A stretch of DNA of 64,000 nt from an uncultured Opitutales bacterium (GCA_900545705.1 URAK01000002.1:62001-126000); one strand, 5' to 3'; numbered from the stretch's first letter, positions 26,876 through 35,782 are shown. Numbers and translations are program-made. The notes: generated by a model from the sequence alone, not told the origin.

Positions 26876-27493
26876 TTACTCTTTGCTGCAGCACTTGCAA
26901 AAACCGAATTTTTTGCAGGGCAGAAGCTCGAATTTATTATAGTCTGCAAGCAACAGAGCCGCGACTATGAGAACCATGTGCACGCCGAGGTACGCAATGC
27001 CCGCGGCCGCGCTCGGGCCCATATTGGGTTCGAGAATAATGAAGCCCCAAGTCAGGGAGATGTAGAGCAGACCCATGAGGAAGAGGGACACGCGTGTGCA
27101 GATGCCGAGCAACACGGTTATGCCGAGCGCCACGAGGGCGTATCCGAGAACCGCCGCGTAGGGTTCGACCATAAACGATGGCATCAGCGGGCTCGCGCTG
27201 AATGTTTCAATCGTCATCGGGCCTTTTTCGGGCAGTCCGTGGTAGGAGGAGAAGCTTATGACATCCATCGTCCCGCTGATTTTTTCGGGAACGTCGGTCA
27301 CTATTTCCATAGCTTCGCTTCTGCTGAGCCCGTCAGCCATGGTCTCTTTTATTTTTGCCTCAAATTCGGGATTCGGTATTTCCCCCTCAACCTTTCCTAT
27401 GAATTTTGTGAGCCCCGTTCCTATCGCCCTTGCAGCGAGCCAAAAACGAAGCAGCCAAAACGCCATTGTGTATGTTAGATTTGCAGATTTCAT
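26876..27493 (-). CDS. DoxX-like membrane protein
   Basis: Inner-membrane protein of 205 residues with about four hydrophobic segments (AFWLLRFWLAARAIGTGLTKFIG near the N-terminus, then residues about 108-130, 133-150 and 160-183). The layout fits the DoxX/DoxD group, which in archaea forms part of thiosulfate:quinone oxidoreductase and elsewhere has unclear redox roles. A loop of about 70 residues separates the first and second segments, longer than usual, and the C-terminus ends in a cysteine cluster (CKKFGFCKCC). It is placed between the isomerase-like and Gfo/Idh genes, hinting at a membrane electron-transfer partner (inference). Confidence 0.68.
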   Translation of the reverse strand: MKSANLTYTMAFWLLRFWLAARAIGTGLTKFIGKVEGEIPNPEFEAKIKETMADGLSRSEAMEIVTDVPEKISGTMDVISFSSYHGLPEKGPMTIETFSASPLMPSFMVEPYAAVLGYALVALGITVLLGICTRVSLFLMGLLYISLTWGFIILEPNMGPSAAAGIAYLGVHMVLIVAALLLADYNKFELLPCKKFGFCKCCSKE

Positions 27494-27608
27494 TATTTTT
27501 ATTTTCTATTTTAGATTAGTCGGAACGAGTCCTTTTCTCAAAAGCTATACCCCGCGCGCCGTTTTTGTAAAGATAAAAAAAACACATCGCCGCGGAAAAA
27601 ATTTATAC

Positions 27609-27648
27609 AAAAAAACGCCGCGGGATTCCTTGCGGAGCCCCGCGGGCG
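27609..27648 (-). terminator. Hairpin with T-tract after the isomerase-like gene
   Basis: On the minus strand a GC-rich stem (27638-27648 with 27616-27624) is followed by seven T residues (A at 27609-27615). It could partly terminate before the DoxX-like gene, giving lower expression of the distal genes. Confidence 0.7.
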
Positions 27649-27661
27649 AAACTCGAAAAAA

Positions 27662-28702
27662 TTATTGATTCGACGTGTCGAAAGCGGAGTCGAACGCAAT
27701 CTCCGAGCGCGGGAAATCAAAGGCGCGCACGCGGCCGGCAGATTCGGTTGCGCCGTGCACCCTATCCATTCTGCCGTCTTCCCACTCGACAGAGAGCGGG
27801 CCGTTGTAGCCGATGTCGTTGAGAGCGACTATAATTTCCTCAAAGTTGATGTCGCCGTGGCCTATCGAGCGGAAGTCCCAATATCTGCGCGGATCGCAGA
27901 ACTCGGTGTGCCCGCCGAACACTCCGGCTTCGCCGTTGCCGTGCCCCCACCAAACGTCCTTCATATGCACGTGGAAGATTCTGTCGGAGAATTTGCGGAT
28001 AAACTTTACATAATTTACGCCCTGGTACCCGAAGTGGGAGGGGTCGTAGTTAAATCCGAAGCGCTTGTGGCCGCCGATAGCCTTCAAGGCGCGTTCCGCT
28101 GAGGCTATATCGAAGGCGATTTCCGTCGGGTGGACTTCCAGCGCAAAGTTTACGCCCTGTTCGTCGAAGGCGTCGAGAATCGGCTTCCAGCGCTTTGCGA
28201 AGTCTTCGTATCCGGCCTCAATCATTTCTTTGGACGCCGGCGGGAAAGAATAGAGGTACTGCCATATCGACGAGCCCGTAAAGCCTGTCACAGTCGGGGG
28301 GATCGGAGATTCGGCGAGCGTCTCGGGGCGCATTTCCATAAAAGTTTTGCAGACGGAGGCTGTCTTGACCATTTCGGCCGCCGCGCGCTGGCGCACGCCT
28401 TCGGGGTCGCCGTCGCCCCAGATGTAATCTTGCATCATCGCCTTGTGGCGGGTGTCAATATTATCGCACACGCACTGCCCGACGAGGTGGTTCGAAAGCG
28501 CAAAGCAATTCAGGCCGTTCGCGGCCAAGATGTCCCAGCGGCTTTTCAGGTAGTCCTTATCGTCGGCCTTTGTCATGTCGAAGTGGTTGGCGGTAAGCGC
28601 GATTTCCAAGCCTTCGTAGCCCATGTTTTTCGCGAGGGGCGCGAGGTCTTCGAGTTTCATGTCGGCCCATTGTCCGGTGAATATAGTCAGAGGTCTTGCC
28701 AT
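27662..28702 (-). CDS. Sugar isomerase/epimerase-like TIM-barrel protein
   Basis: Member of the xylose isomerase-like TIM-barrel (AP endonuclease 2) superfamily, 346 residues, no signal peptide. The expected metal ligands occur at strand ends: VNFALEVHP (Glu), FNYDPSHF (Asp/His), FHVHMKDVWW (His) and LSVEWEDGRMD (Glu). Members include sugar-phosphate isomerases, inosose dehydratase-like IolE and 3-keto-sugar epimerases or lyases. The substrate is unknown; together with the Gfo/Idh oxidoreductase downstream, a keto-sugar pathway is the simplest idea. It heads the minus-strand group. Confidence 0.83.
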   Translation of the reverse strand: MARPLTIFTGQWADMKLEDLAPLAKNMGYEGLEIALTANHFDMTKADDKDYLKSRWDILAANGLNCFALSNHLVGQCVCDNIDTRHKAMMQDYIWGDGDPEGVRQRAAAEMVKTASVCKTFMEMRPETLAESPIPPTVTGFTGSSIWQYLYSFPPASKEMIEAGYEDFAKRWKPILDAFDEQGVNFALEVHPTEIAFDIASAERALKAIGGHKRFGFNYDPSHFGYQGVNYVKFIRKFSDRIFHVHMKDVWWGHGNGEAGVFGGHTEFCDPRRYWDFRSIGHGDINFEEIIVALNDIGYNGPLSVEWEDGRMDRVHGATESAGRVRAFDFPRSEIAFDSAFDTSNQ

Positions 28703-29052
28703 ATTATTTTCCTTTGTTTGTTAAATGCGTTGATTGGAATAAAAATAATACCCGCCCCGCACTTTCTTCAAGCATTTTTATTTTTTAGGGCAATTTTTTT
28801 AGAGCAATGTTTTCTTCAACAGGCAAATTTAGGGCGTATTTTTTATTTTTCGAGTGCAGAATACAGTTCCCAAACAACACTTATATATAAAAGAGCTTTC
28901 TGGAGCCTGGCGTTTTGCCCATTTTTAATACCCTGCGACCCGAATTATAATTTGAATATTTTTGTGAGAAACCGACAACGAGTATTTTACTTGATTTTTT
29001 CAAAATGCGCTTCAAAATGGTACAAATTTTTTATAAACATCCGCTACGCAAT
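28703..29052. other. Divergent promoter region
   Basis: About 350 bases separate the start codons of the isomerase-like gene (minus) and the STAS gene (plus). The stretch is AT-rich and must contain both promoters, but no box pair is convincing and I see no repeat or RNA-like structure. Confidence 0.5.
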
Positions 29053-29385
29053 ATGGAAATTACTGAAGAAAAAAACAACGACGTGTCGATTATCGCCTTG
29101 AACGGGCGCTTGAATGTGACGACAACCGCCGACCTCGAAAAGGTTTTCAACAAGCTTTTTGAAGAAAAATCCACAAAGATACTCGTCGACTGCCGCGATC
29201 TCGAATATATAAGCAGCGCGGGTCTTAGAGTGTTGCTCGCGGCGGCAAAGCAGTTTAAAAAAATATCCGGCGAGATTGCATTGTCGGGTTTGAGCCAGAA
29301 TGTTAAGCAGGTTTTTGAGATATCCGGCTTTACGACGATTTTCCCGATTTATACTACGCGCGACGAAGCCATAAAAAGCTTCTAA
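29053..29385 (+). CDS. STAS-domain anti-sigma factor antagonist
   Basis: A 110-residue single STAS domain (SpoIIAA/RsbV type). These proteins bind an anti-sigma or other serine kinase partner and are switched off when a conserved serine is phosphorylated. That serine lies in the segment DLEYISSAGLRVLL (Ser55 by alignment to SpoIIAA); the preceding Asp of the usual DSSG is Ser here. ALNGRLNVTTTADLEK is the usual first half. The ATG at 29053 is used because the family N-terminus begins there. No kinase, phosphatase or sigma factor is adjacent. A terminator follows. Confidence 0.9.
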   Translation: MEITEEKNNDVSIIALNGRLNVTTTADLEKVFNKLFEEKSTKILVDCRDLEYISSAGLRVLLAAAKQFKKISGEIALSGLSQNVKQVFEISGFTTIFPIYTTRDEAIKSF

Positions 29386-29426
29386 CATTGAGCGGGCTTT
29401 CGCCCCTTATGCGGAAATTACATTTT

Positions 29427-29459
29427 GCCCGAAGCGTTTTTATGCGTCGGGCTTTTTTT
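29427..29459 (+). terminator. Terminator after the STAS gene
   Basis: GCCCGA (29427-29432) pairs with TCGGGC (29447-29452), with further GC pairs inside, followed by seven T residues. About 290 bases to the porin start follow; a TTGACA box at 29511-29516 with a weak TTTTAA sixteen bases later is the only promoter candidate. Confidence 0.82.
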
Positions 29460-29747
29460 GTGGCGCTTTTTTCTATTTTTTGCGGACGCTTTTCTATTTT
29501 CCATGGAGAATTGACAAAAAAGTACCGCCGTATTTTAAGTCAAAAAAAGTTAAAATCGGATTGAACTAACGCGAACAATCCAGAAAATTTTTTAATTGGC
29601 GGCGAATTGAGAATGCAATATACATGCGGCGCGAAAATGCGCCCACTGCAAAACGCCGGGCGATACGGAACAAAAACATAAAAAAGCATGTCGAAAAAAA
29701 AAATCCGGGCGGGAATCCGCGCGGACGCGCAAAAAAAAGTTAAAACC

Positions 29748-31037
29748 ATGAAAAAATTCGCCACGTCATGCGCATTGTGCGCGCTTCTCGCGGCAGCCGA
29801 AGCTGCCGATATTTCCCTGCCCTACGGAAACGCGGGGCTTGACTACATGTCCGACAAAATAAACTCCGCCGACAACGACCTTCAAGAGCAAACAGGCGTC
29901 AGTTTCTTTTTCAACTACTACTCTGTGCTTGTAAGCAATCCTTACGGCGGCGCCGCGCAGGGCACCAATTACACGGGTGAAATGTTGTTCGGGCTGGATT
30001 TCGACTTGGAAAAGCAGATAGGCTGGAAGGGAGGGGCTTTTACAATTTCCGGGGCGTACAGTACGGGGGCAAACCTCTCCGACAAAATCGGCAATTTTTT
30101 TACTGCGTCGGAATCGTACGTCACAAATGGGGCGGCTTTTTATGAGATGTACTTCACTCAGTCGCTCGATACGCGCGCGGGCTCGATTGAAGTCAACTTC
30201 GGGCGCATGAGCATGTCCGACGTATTTATGGCGTTGCCTGTAATGGGATACCTCGTAAGCGGCGGGGCCGACAGCACTCCCGAGGCTATTTTTTACAACT
30301 CGCCTTTCACCTCGTCGCCTCAGGCGACTTGGGGAGTGAACGTCCAGTATTCGCCCTCCGAGGAGATAACATTTGCGGCGGGGCTATACCAGGCGCCGCA
30401 ATCGCTTTCAGACGCCAACTGGAACGGCACGGAGTTCGGCATACACGCTGACGACGGCTATATGGCGCTCTTTCAAGCCTCATGGAGCCCTGAATTTTTC
30501 GCAAAGACGGAGGCGGGCGGAAAAGAGATAGCGGGAACTGGTTTGCAGGGATTGTACCAGATAGGCGGATATTTTTTTGGAGGATACGAAGGGCTGACCG
30601 ACTACTCCGGGGGCGACCGCGGAAGCGGATACGGATTCTGGATTCAGGGCCAGCAGATGATTTGGCGCGACTCCGACGCGCCGTACCGCCATGTCAGCAT
30701 CTGGGGCGGAATGCAATACGCGCCTGTTCAAAGCATATCGACTATGCCTCTCATGTTTTACGCGGGAGTCCAACTGCAAGGCTTTGTGCCCCGCAGAAGC
30801 CAGGACGGGATTTACTTTTCATGGCTGTACGGTTCGTTTAATTCAAAGTACGGATACGGCCAAGGGTCGGAATCTTATTCGGCAACGTACGAAATGGTTG
30901 TCGAGGCGACATACGTCATACAGTTAAATGAAAATATATCCATACAGCCCGACTTTCAGTACATATTTAGGCCGAACGGCAATAGCGATATAGACGACGC
31001 CCTCGTAATCGGAGGCCAGCTGATAGTCTCTTTTTAG
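29748..31037 (+). CDS. OprB-like carbohydrate porin
   Basis: Outer-membrane barrel of 429 residues with a signal peptide (MKKFATSCALCALLAAAEA). The OprB family (carbohydrate-selective porins) is suggested by TGEMLFGLDFDLEKQIGWKGGAFTISGAYSTG near residue 75, the glycine-rich strand pairs with aromatic ends, GADSTPEAIFYNSPFTSSPQATWG, and a last strand DALVIGGQLIVSF ending in phenylalanine. OprB proteins admit glucose and other sugars. An ATG 60 bases earlier is in frame, but the signal peptide begins at 29748. It is upstream of, but separate from, the B12 riboswitch operon. Confidence 0.85.
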   Translation: MKKFATSCALCALLAAAEAADISLPYGNAGLDYMSDKINSADNDLQEQTGVSFFFNYYSVLVSNPYGGAAQGTNYTGEMLFGLDFDLEKQIGWKGGAFTISGAYSTGANLSDKIGNFFTASESYVTNGAAFYEMYFTQSLDTRAGSIEVNFGRMSMSDVFMALPVMGYLVSGGADSTPEAIFYNSPFTSSPQATWGVNVQYSPSEEITFAAGLYQAPQSLSDANWNGTEFGIHADDGYMALFQASWSPEFFAKTEAGGKEIAGTGLQGLYQIGGYFFGGYEGLTDYSGGDRGSGYGFWIQGQQMIWRDSDAPYRHVSIWGGMQYAPVQSISTMPLMFYAGVQLQGFVPRRSQDGIYFSWLYGSFNSKYGYGQGSESYSATYEMVVEATYVIQLNENISIQPDFQYIFRPNGNSDIDDALVIGGQLIVSF

Positions 31038-31269
31038 GAAATCGTAAAAAAACTTCTTAATAAAAAAAACGAGCGCGAAAAAAAAGCGCCCATTTTTTGG
31101 CTCAATAAAGGCGTATGCCGGAATTGGCAATGGCGCCACTGGCAAGATTGTGAAAATGAGAAAAAATTCTTCTAAAGAAATTTTCTAAAAAAGATTGACA
31201 TGCCTATGCCGTATGAATTTTTATCGGCAACAGTTCATTCAAATAGGATTTATTTAAATCTATAAGTCG

Positions 31270-31450
31270 GCATTTATGTCGGCTGCGACGTTTTTAAACA
31301 AACGGAAGTCCGTGAAAATCGGACGCGGTCGCGCCTCTGTAATTGTCCCGATACCCGAACATATGCCACTGCGAAATTCGCGGGAAGGCGTCCGGGTTGC
31401 GTGCGGAAAATCCGCAGCGCGGGCATAAGCCAGAAGACGTGTTTAAAAAT
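31270..31450 (+). ncRNA. Cobalamin (adenosylcobalamin-type) riboswitch
   Basis: The leader holds the conserved cobalamin-aptamer elements in order: GGAAGTCCGTGAAAATCGGACGCGGTCGCGCCTCTGTAA (31303-31342, quoted here in parts: GTGAAAATC, CGGTCGCGCC, CTGTAA), then GCCACTGCG (31365-31373), GGGAAGGCG (31382-31390) and the B12 box ATAAGCCAGAAGACG (31425-31439). B12 binding should lower expression of the genes downstream. About 155 bases separate the aptamer from the first ATG; a TTCCCC/GGGGAA hairpin at 31566-31579 lies near the ribosome site and could be part of the switch. A TTGACA at 31195-31200 is a possible -35 box. Confidence 0.93.
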
Positions 31451-31605
31451 TTCCCTTTGATTCCCGCGCAAGGAAGGCAGAGGGCTTGGTTGCGATTGTC
31501 GTTTGCCCCGCATTTTCTTACGTCGATGCGCAGGGCGCGCCTTTTTTCGCTGTGAGCCTCCGAATTCCCCGCTGGGGAAAATTCCGAAACGAAAAAAGGC
31601 AACAT

Positions 31606-32604
31606 ATGAAAAACTACAAAATATCTGCATTGATTCTTGCGGCAATAGTGTCCGCGGGCGTTTCCTATGCGGGCACATTTGGTTTTGAGGACGTTTCGTC
31701 GTCTTTAATTCCCCAAAATACCGGAGCTTTACAGGCCGACGCATATTCCGGCGGTTCTTGCGGAGCTTTCACAACATCTTCAAGTGGAATTAACGCGTCG
31801 ATAGAATACGCATTTTCATTCGACTACGATACATATTCCGGCTATTGGGCGGGAAGCGCCGTTTCCAACCAAAAAGGCAACGACTCCACCGACTTCGGGA
31901 ACGACTTGCAGTCGAAACCCGGCGGAGCGGCAGCTGGCGAAAACTTTGCTGTAATGTATCTGCCGTCATATGACGGGAGCGACTACTCTGACCCGGACGT
32001 TATGAACAATACACCTGTATTGAAAAACGACCCGGTATTCGGCAATGCGTACTGCACAATTTTTTATAAAAATTACCCGAATGTCACAAGCATAATAACC
32101 GACCAGTCGGTAAAGTTTACCACGATAGACGTTGCGCTCACCGCCTATGATTACTATGTGCTTGAAAATGGCAACTACCTTACCGGAACAGTAAACGAAG
32201 GCGCCTACGATCCCGTCACCAACCCTTACAAGTCGATATCCAACACGGAAGGATCGTTCTTTGCGCTTAGGATATACGGGCTTGTCGACGAAAGCGGCAC
32301 GCTGACGGAAGACTATGTCGATACGATTCTTGCAAGCAACGACGGCGGCGAAGTTTTCATATCGCCAGACTGGATGACTATAAATGTGGCGTCTTTAAGC
32401 GAGGGTCTCGAAGAAGGCTTGAAAGGGTTGAGTTTCCAGCTTATTAGCAATTTCGGCAACGGCGGCGGGCTTACAATGCCCAATTACATTGCAATCGACA
32501 ACGTAAATTTCGCCGTTCCTGAACCTGCGGAAGTGGCAGCCATGCTCGGTTTGGCTACACTCGCATTCGCGGTTTCGCGCAGGAAGATTTCTTCACGCAA
32601 ATAA
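31606..32604 (+). CDS. PEP-CTERM protein, DUF4465-like, B12-associated
   Basis: Exported 332-residue protein: signal peptide MKNYKISALILAAIVSAGVSYAG, a beta-rich body and a C-terminal PEP-CTERM tail (VPEPAEVAAMLGL, hydrophobic, then SRRKISSRK). The body resembles DUF4465: FEDVSSSLIP, YWAGSAVSNQ, GGAAAGENFAVMY, then SPDWMTINVASL and a closing YIAIDNVNF. In Bacteroides, DUF4465-type BtuH lipoproteins bind B12 at the surface (recalled family knowledge). Here it is the first gene after a cobalamin riboswitch and precedes a BtuB-like receptor. The ribosome site AAAAAGG precedes the ATG at 31606. Function as a B12 binder is inferred. Confidence 0.85.
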   Translation: MKNYKISALILAAIVSAGVSYAGTFGFEDVSSSLIPQNTGALQADAYSGGSCGAFTTSSSGINASIEYAFSFDYDTYSGYWAGSAVSNQKGNDSTDFGNDLQSKPGGAAAGENFAVMYLPSYDGSDYSDPDVMNNTPVLKNDPVFGNAYCTIFYKNYPNVTSIITDQSVKFTTIDVALTAYDYYVLENGNYLTGTVNEGAYDPVTNPYKSISNTEGSFFALRIYGLVDESGTLTEDYVDTILASNDGGEVFISPDWMTINVASLSEGLEEGLKGLSFQLISNFGNGGGLTMPNYIAIDNVNFAVPEPAEVAAMLGLATLAFAVSRRKISSRK

Positions 32605-32609
32605 ACACC

Positions 32610-32652
32610 GGGGGGAGCGTCCGTTTTTACGTTTTTCGCGGGCGCTTTCCCC
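32610..32652 (+). other. Intra-operon hairpin between DUF4465 gene and btuB
   Basis: GGGGGGAGCG (32610-32619) can pair over all ten positions, counting two G-U pairs, with CGCTTTCCCC (32643-32652). No long T-tract follows, so it is more likely a processing or attenuation element than a full terminator. It may set a higher level of the first gene relative to the receptor. Confidence 0.6.
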
Positions 32653-32667
32653 GTTTCGCTTTCTCAA

Positions 32668-34761
32668 ATGAAACTTTTTTTTAGATTTTGCGCCCTGTGC
32701 GCCCTGCTTTCGACGCCCGCGCTCGCCGACGACATACCGGCGGAGTCGACAAGCCGCCCAGACGCCGCAAGCCCGGAAGTACAGGCCGAAAAATCCGCGG
32801 ACGCCGTCCTCGACGAATTTGTCGTGACGGCTTTTCGCGTTGGGGAGTCCGATCCCCTTTCGCAGGCGTTGAATTCGACCTACATTGGGCGTGATAAAAT
32901 AGAGGAATCCGCGGCGTTAAACATAGTAGATGTTCTTGAAAAACAAGCGAACGTGAGGTTTCGTTCGGTTGTCGGATCAAACGCCACCGGCGACTTGTCG
33001 ATGCGCGGGTTCGGGGAAAACTCGCAGACCCGCATACTCGTAATGGTGGACGGTCAGAGATTTAACCGCCCCGACATGGGAGCTATAAACTGGCTGCAAA
33101 TACCGCTTTCCGATGTTGAGAGCGTGGAAGTTTTGCGCGGGCCGATGAGCGCGCTTTACGGGGCGTCCGCAGAGGCTGGTGTTATAAAGATAAAGACTCG
33201 CCGCCCGTCTGAGGACGGCTATTCGTTTTTTGGCGAGGCGGTTTACGGCTCCTACTCCACATACAACCTTGCAGCCCGCGCGAGCGGGAGGGAAGGCGAC
33301 TGGTTTTTTTCGGCCGGAGTGAACGACTACCAGACTGACGGCTGGCGGGAGAATTCCGAAGCTTGGGCGCGGAGCGCAAACGTTTCATTGGGGTACGACA
33401 TAAACGAAAAAAATTCGCTCGTTTTTTCCGGTTCATACACGAAATCCTATATAGAATACCCCGGTCCACTTTCGTGGGAGCAGTATGTGCAAGACCCTCG
33501 GCAGTCTGACGGAAAGTCGCAATCATCAAAATCCGACGATGGCATTTTTGCCCTGAATCTCGAGACTGAATCCACCGCAGGTAGCGGCGAAGTTGGGCTG
33601 GCGGCAAACTTTCGGGACATATACTGGCAGACGAGCTCTAACAGCAGAAATGTTCAATGGACTGCAACATTTACTCCCCGCTACCGCTTTGATGTCGGGG
33701 AAAATTCGCATATACTCGCGGGGTTTGACGGAACGTACGAAGACGTCGATTTCAAGCGCTACTACCAGCAGACGCCATACACCCACTCTTTTGCCGACGC
33801 CCAGAGGTACTCTTTCTCGCCCTACCTGGGCGCCGACACCACTCTTTTTGAAAAGCTTACAATCAGCGCCGCGGGGAGGTTCGACGCCGCCTGCATGGAC
33901 GCCCGCAACACTGAATATTTTGAAAACTCAATTCTTCCGACGCGCGTAATAACCGTCGGGGGCAAGCGGTACGAAATACCAAATCCCGACTACGGCCCGA
34001 CCGTAAAATCGGCCTACGACGAATCCAAGTGGCAGCATGGGTTCGGCGCGAATTTCGGCGCAAATTACAGCCTGAGAGAGGACACATCGGTATTCTTTAA
34101 ATTCGACCAGATATACCACTATCCGTCGATAGACGAGGTCGCCGCATACCAAGGCTACACCATGGCCCTTCCCTTCAATTTCGATCTCGAGCCCGAAACC
34201 GGGCAAAATTACGAGATTGGCGCAAAATATTTTTCCGATAGCTGGACGGTTGTCGCGAGCGCATTTTTGCAATATCTGGACAACGAAATTTCGTTCGACA
34301 ACACCCAGAACATAAACGTCAACCTTCCGCCGACGCGCCGCTACGGAATAGACGCGCAAATTTCATACGACTCGCAATATTATGGAGCGAGCATAATGTT
34401 TACTGCAGTGCGCGCGGAATTTGACGGCGGCGCCCACTCGGGCAGGCGAGTTCCTCTCGTGCCAGACTTCTACGGGAGCGCCGCGGTTTACGTAAAGCCT
34501 ATTGAATGGATAAAGCTTACATTCAGGGCGAATCTTGCAAACTCGCAGTACGAAGGCAACGACAATTCCAACACCGAAAGAATGATTCCCGCGTACGCCA
34601 CATTCGACTTTCAGGCGTCGTTCAACTTCTGCCGCTACGGCTCTATTTTCGCCTCGATAGAAAACGCCTTCGACAAGAGATACGTCTCGTGCGGCTGGAG
34701 CGGAACATACTATCCGGGAATGGGGCGCATGATGAAAATAGGCTTAAATTTGAAATTCTAG
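32668..34761 (+). CDS. btuB: TonB-dependent receptor, BtuB-like (cobalamin uptake)
   Basis: Outer-membrane active transporter of 697 residues energised by TonB. It has a signal peptide (ending near ALADD), a possible TonB box in LDEFVVTAFR, a plug domain (AALNIVDVLEKQANVRF, DLSMRGFGENSQTRILVMVDGQRF, VESVEVLRGPMSALYGASAEAGVIKI) and a 22-strand barrel ending in MKIGLNLKF. The small size and plug sequence suit BtuB, and the riboswitch upstream makes cobalamin the expected substrate. It is flanked by two PEP-CTERM genes in the same operon. No TonB or ABC transporter genes lie in the window. Confidence 0.88.
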   Translation: MKLFFRFCALCALLSTPALADDIPAESTSRPDAASPEVQAEKSADAVLDEFVVTAFRVGESDPLSQALNSTYIGRDKIEESAALNIVDVLEKQANVRFRSVVGSNATGDLSMRGFGENSQTRILVMVDGQRFNRPDMGAINWLQIPLSDVESVEVLRGPMSALYGASAEAGVIKIKTRRPSEDGYSFFGEAVYGSYSTYNLAARASGREGDWFFSAGVNDYQTDGWRENSEAWARSANVSLGYDINEKNSLVFSGSYTKSYIEYPGPLSWEQYVQDPRQSDGKSQSSKSDDGIFALNLETESTAGSGEVGLAANFRDIYWQTSSNSRNVQWTATFTPRYRFDVGENSHILAGFDGTYEDVDFKRYYQQTPYTHSFADAQRYSFSPYLGADTTLFEKLTISAAGRFDAACMDARNTEYFENSILPTRVITVGGKRYEIPNPDYGPTVKSAYDESKWQHGFGANFGANYSLREDTSVFFKFDQIYHYPSIDEVAAYQGYTMALPFNFDLEPETGQNYEIGAKYFSDSWTVVASAFLQYLDNEISFDNTQNINVNLPPTRRYGIDAQISYDSQYYGASIMFTAVRAEFDGGAHSGRRVPLVPDFYGSAAVYVKPIEWIKLTFRANLANSQYEGNDNSNTERMIPAYATFDFQASFNFCRYGSIFASIENAFDKRYVSCGWSGTYYPGMGRMMKIGLNLKF

Positions 34762-34762
34762 T

Positions 34763-35713
34763 ATGAAAAAGATAGCATGCATATTATTAACAGCCGCGTT
34801 CGCGGCTGAAACGCTGCCTGCAAAGGCATATATCCCGATATACGACAATGCGGGCTACAACGAGCAGCTTGGAATAATGACGTCGTTTAGCGGCGGCATA
34901 AGCGCGCCTGGGAATCTGTCAATAAGCGTCAACGGCAAATTGTCCGACGGCTCGCAAATAACGTTTGCAGGCTGGGCGAGCGGAGTGGCGGATTACAGCC
35001 CGACAAGCGTACCGCCGATGTGGCAAAACACGGAAAACGCCCTTGGGAAGCCCACGTCGAACGATACTTTTGATGTCGTAGTGCTCGGGGACGCCGGAAG
35101 CATAACGCTCACCTTCGACGCGCCCATTTGCAACGGCAGCGGATACGACTTCGCCGTTTTTGAAAATTCCCTAAACGACACTTTCTTGGAGTTCGCATTT
35201 ATAGAGGTTTCGAGCGACGGCGAGCACTTTGTAAGATTCCCGAACTATTATCTCGGAAGCGAACCTGTGGGCTCGGATACCGAAGTTGGCGGCGGCGCAA
35301 ATGACCCTACATACGTTTACAACCTCGGTAGCAAGTATATGATAGGCTACGGCAACGGATACGACTTGGAAGAGTTAAACCGCGTCGCCGAATACATATC
35401 AGAAACCAAGGGTACCGGCGAATGCCAATTCACAGACACGTACGTCGCAGACTTCGAGGCCAACTATTCATACCTCGACATGGGCAGCGTAAACTACGTA
35501 AAGATTATCGATATAGTGGGCGACGGCAAAACGCTCGACTCCACGGGAACCCCGATATACGACGCTTATCCGACGCACGGATCCCCCGGGTTTGATTTGA
35601 GCGGAGTCGGCGTTATAAACGCCGCTGTTCCGGAGCCAAATGCGGCGGCGGCTATCTTTGCAATCGCGGCGGCGGCTTTTGCGGCTGGGAAATTGCGCAA
35701 GAAATCGTCATAG
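34763..35713 (+). CDS. PEP-CTERM cell-surface protein associated with B12 uptake
   Basis: Exported 316-residue protein: signal peptide MKKIACILLTAAFAAETLPAKA, beta-rich body and PEP-CTERM tail (VPEPNAAAAIFAIAAAAF, then KLRKKSS). The body includes DAGSITLTFDAPICNG, DFAVFENSLNDTFLEFAFIEVSSDGEHF, DLEELNRVAEY, NYVKIIDIVGDG and GSPGFDLSGVGVIN, a pattern seen in surface proteins encoded next to cobalamin receptors (impression, family name not recalled). It starts one base after the btuB stop, so it is co-translated with the receptor, and is followed by a terminator. A role in capturing or passing on B12 is inferred. Confidence 0.82.
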   Translation: MKKIACILLTAAFAAETLPAKAYIPIYDNAGYNEQLGIMTSFSGGISAPGNLSISVNGKLSDGSQITFAGWASGVADYSPTSVPPMWQNTENALGKPTSNDTFDVVVLGDAGSITLTFDAPICNGSGYDFAVFENSLNDTFLEFAFIEVSSDGEHFVRFPNYYLGSEPVGSDTEVGGGANDPTYVYNLGSKYMIGYGNGYDLEELNRVAEYISETKGTGECQFTDTYVADFEANYSYLDMGSVNYVKIIDIVGDGKTLDSTGTPIYDAYPTHGSPGFDLSGVGVINAAVPEPNAAAAIFAIAAAAFAAGKLRKKSS

Positions 35714-35736
35714 TATTTTAAGTATAGAAAAGCAGT

Positions 35737-35782
35737 AAAACGCCTTTGAAAATCGTCCGACCGATTTTAAGGCGTTTTTTTT
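35737..35782 (+). terminator. Terminator of the B12 operon
   Basis: AAAACGCCTT (35737-35746) pairs with AAGGCGTTTT (35769-35778) and AAAATCG with CGATTTT inside, giving a long stem followed by T residues to 35782. Confidence 0.93.

Noticed and set aside
28130..29101. A 323-codon plus-strand frame across the divergent promoter region
   Set aside because: It is antisense to the isomerase-like gene and overlaps the STAS start; composition is not protein-like in the intergenic part.
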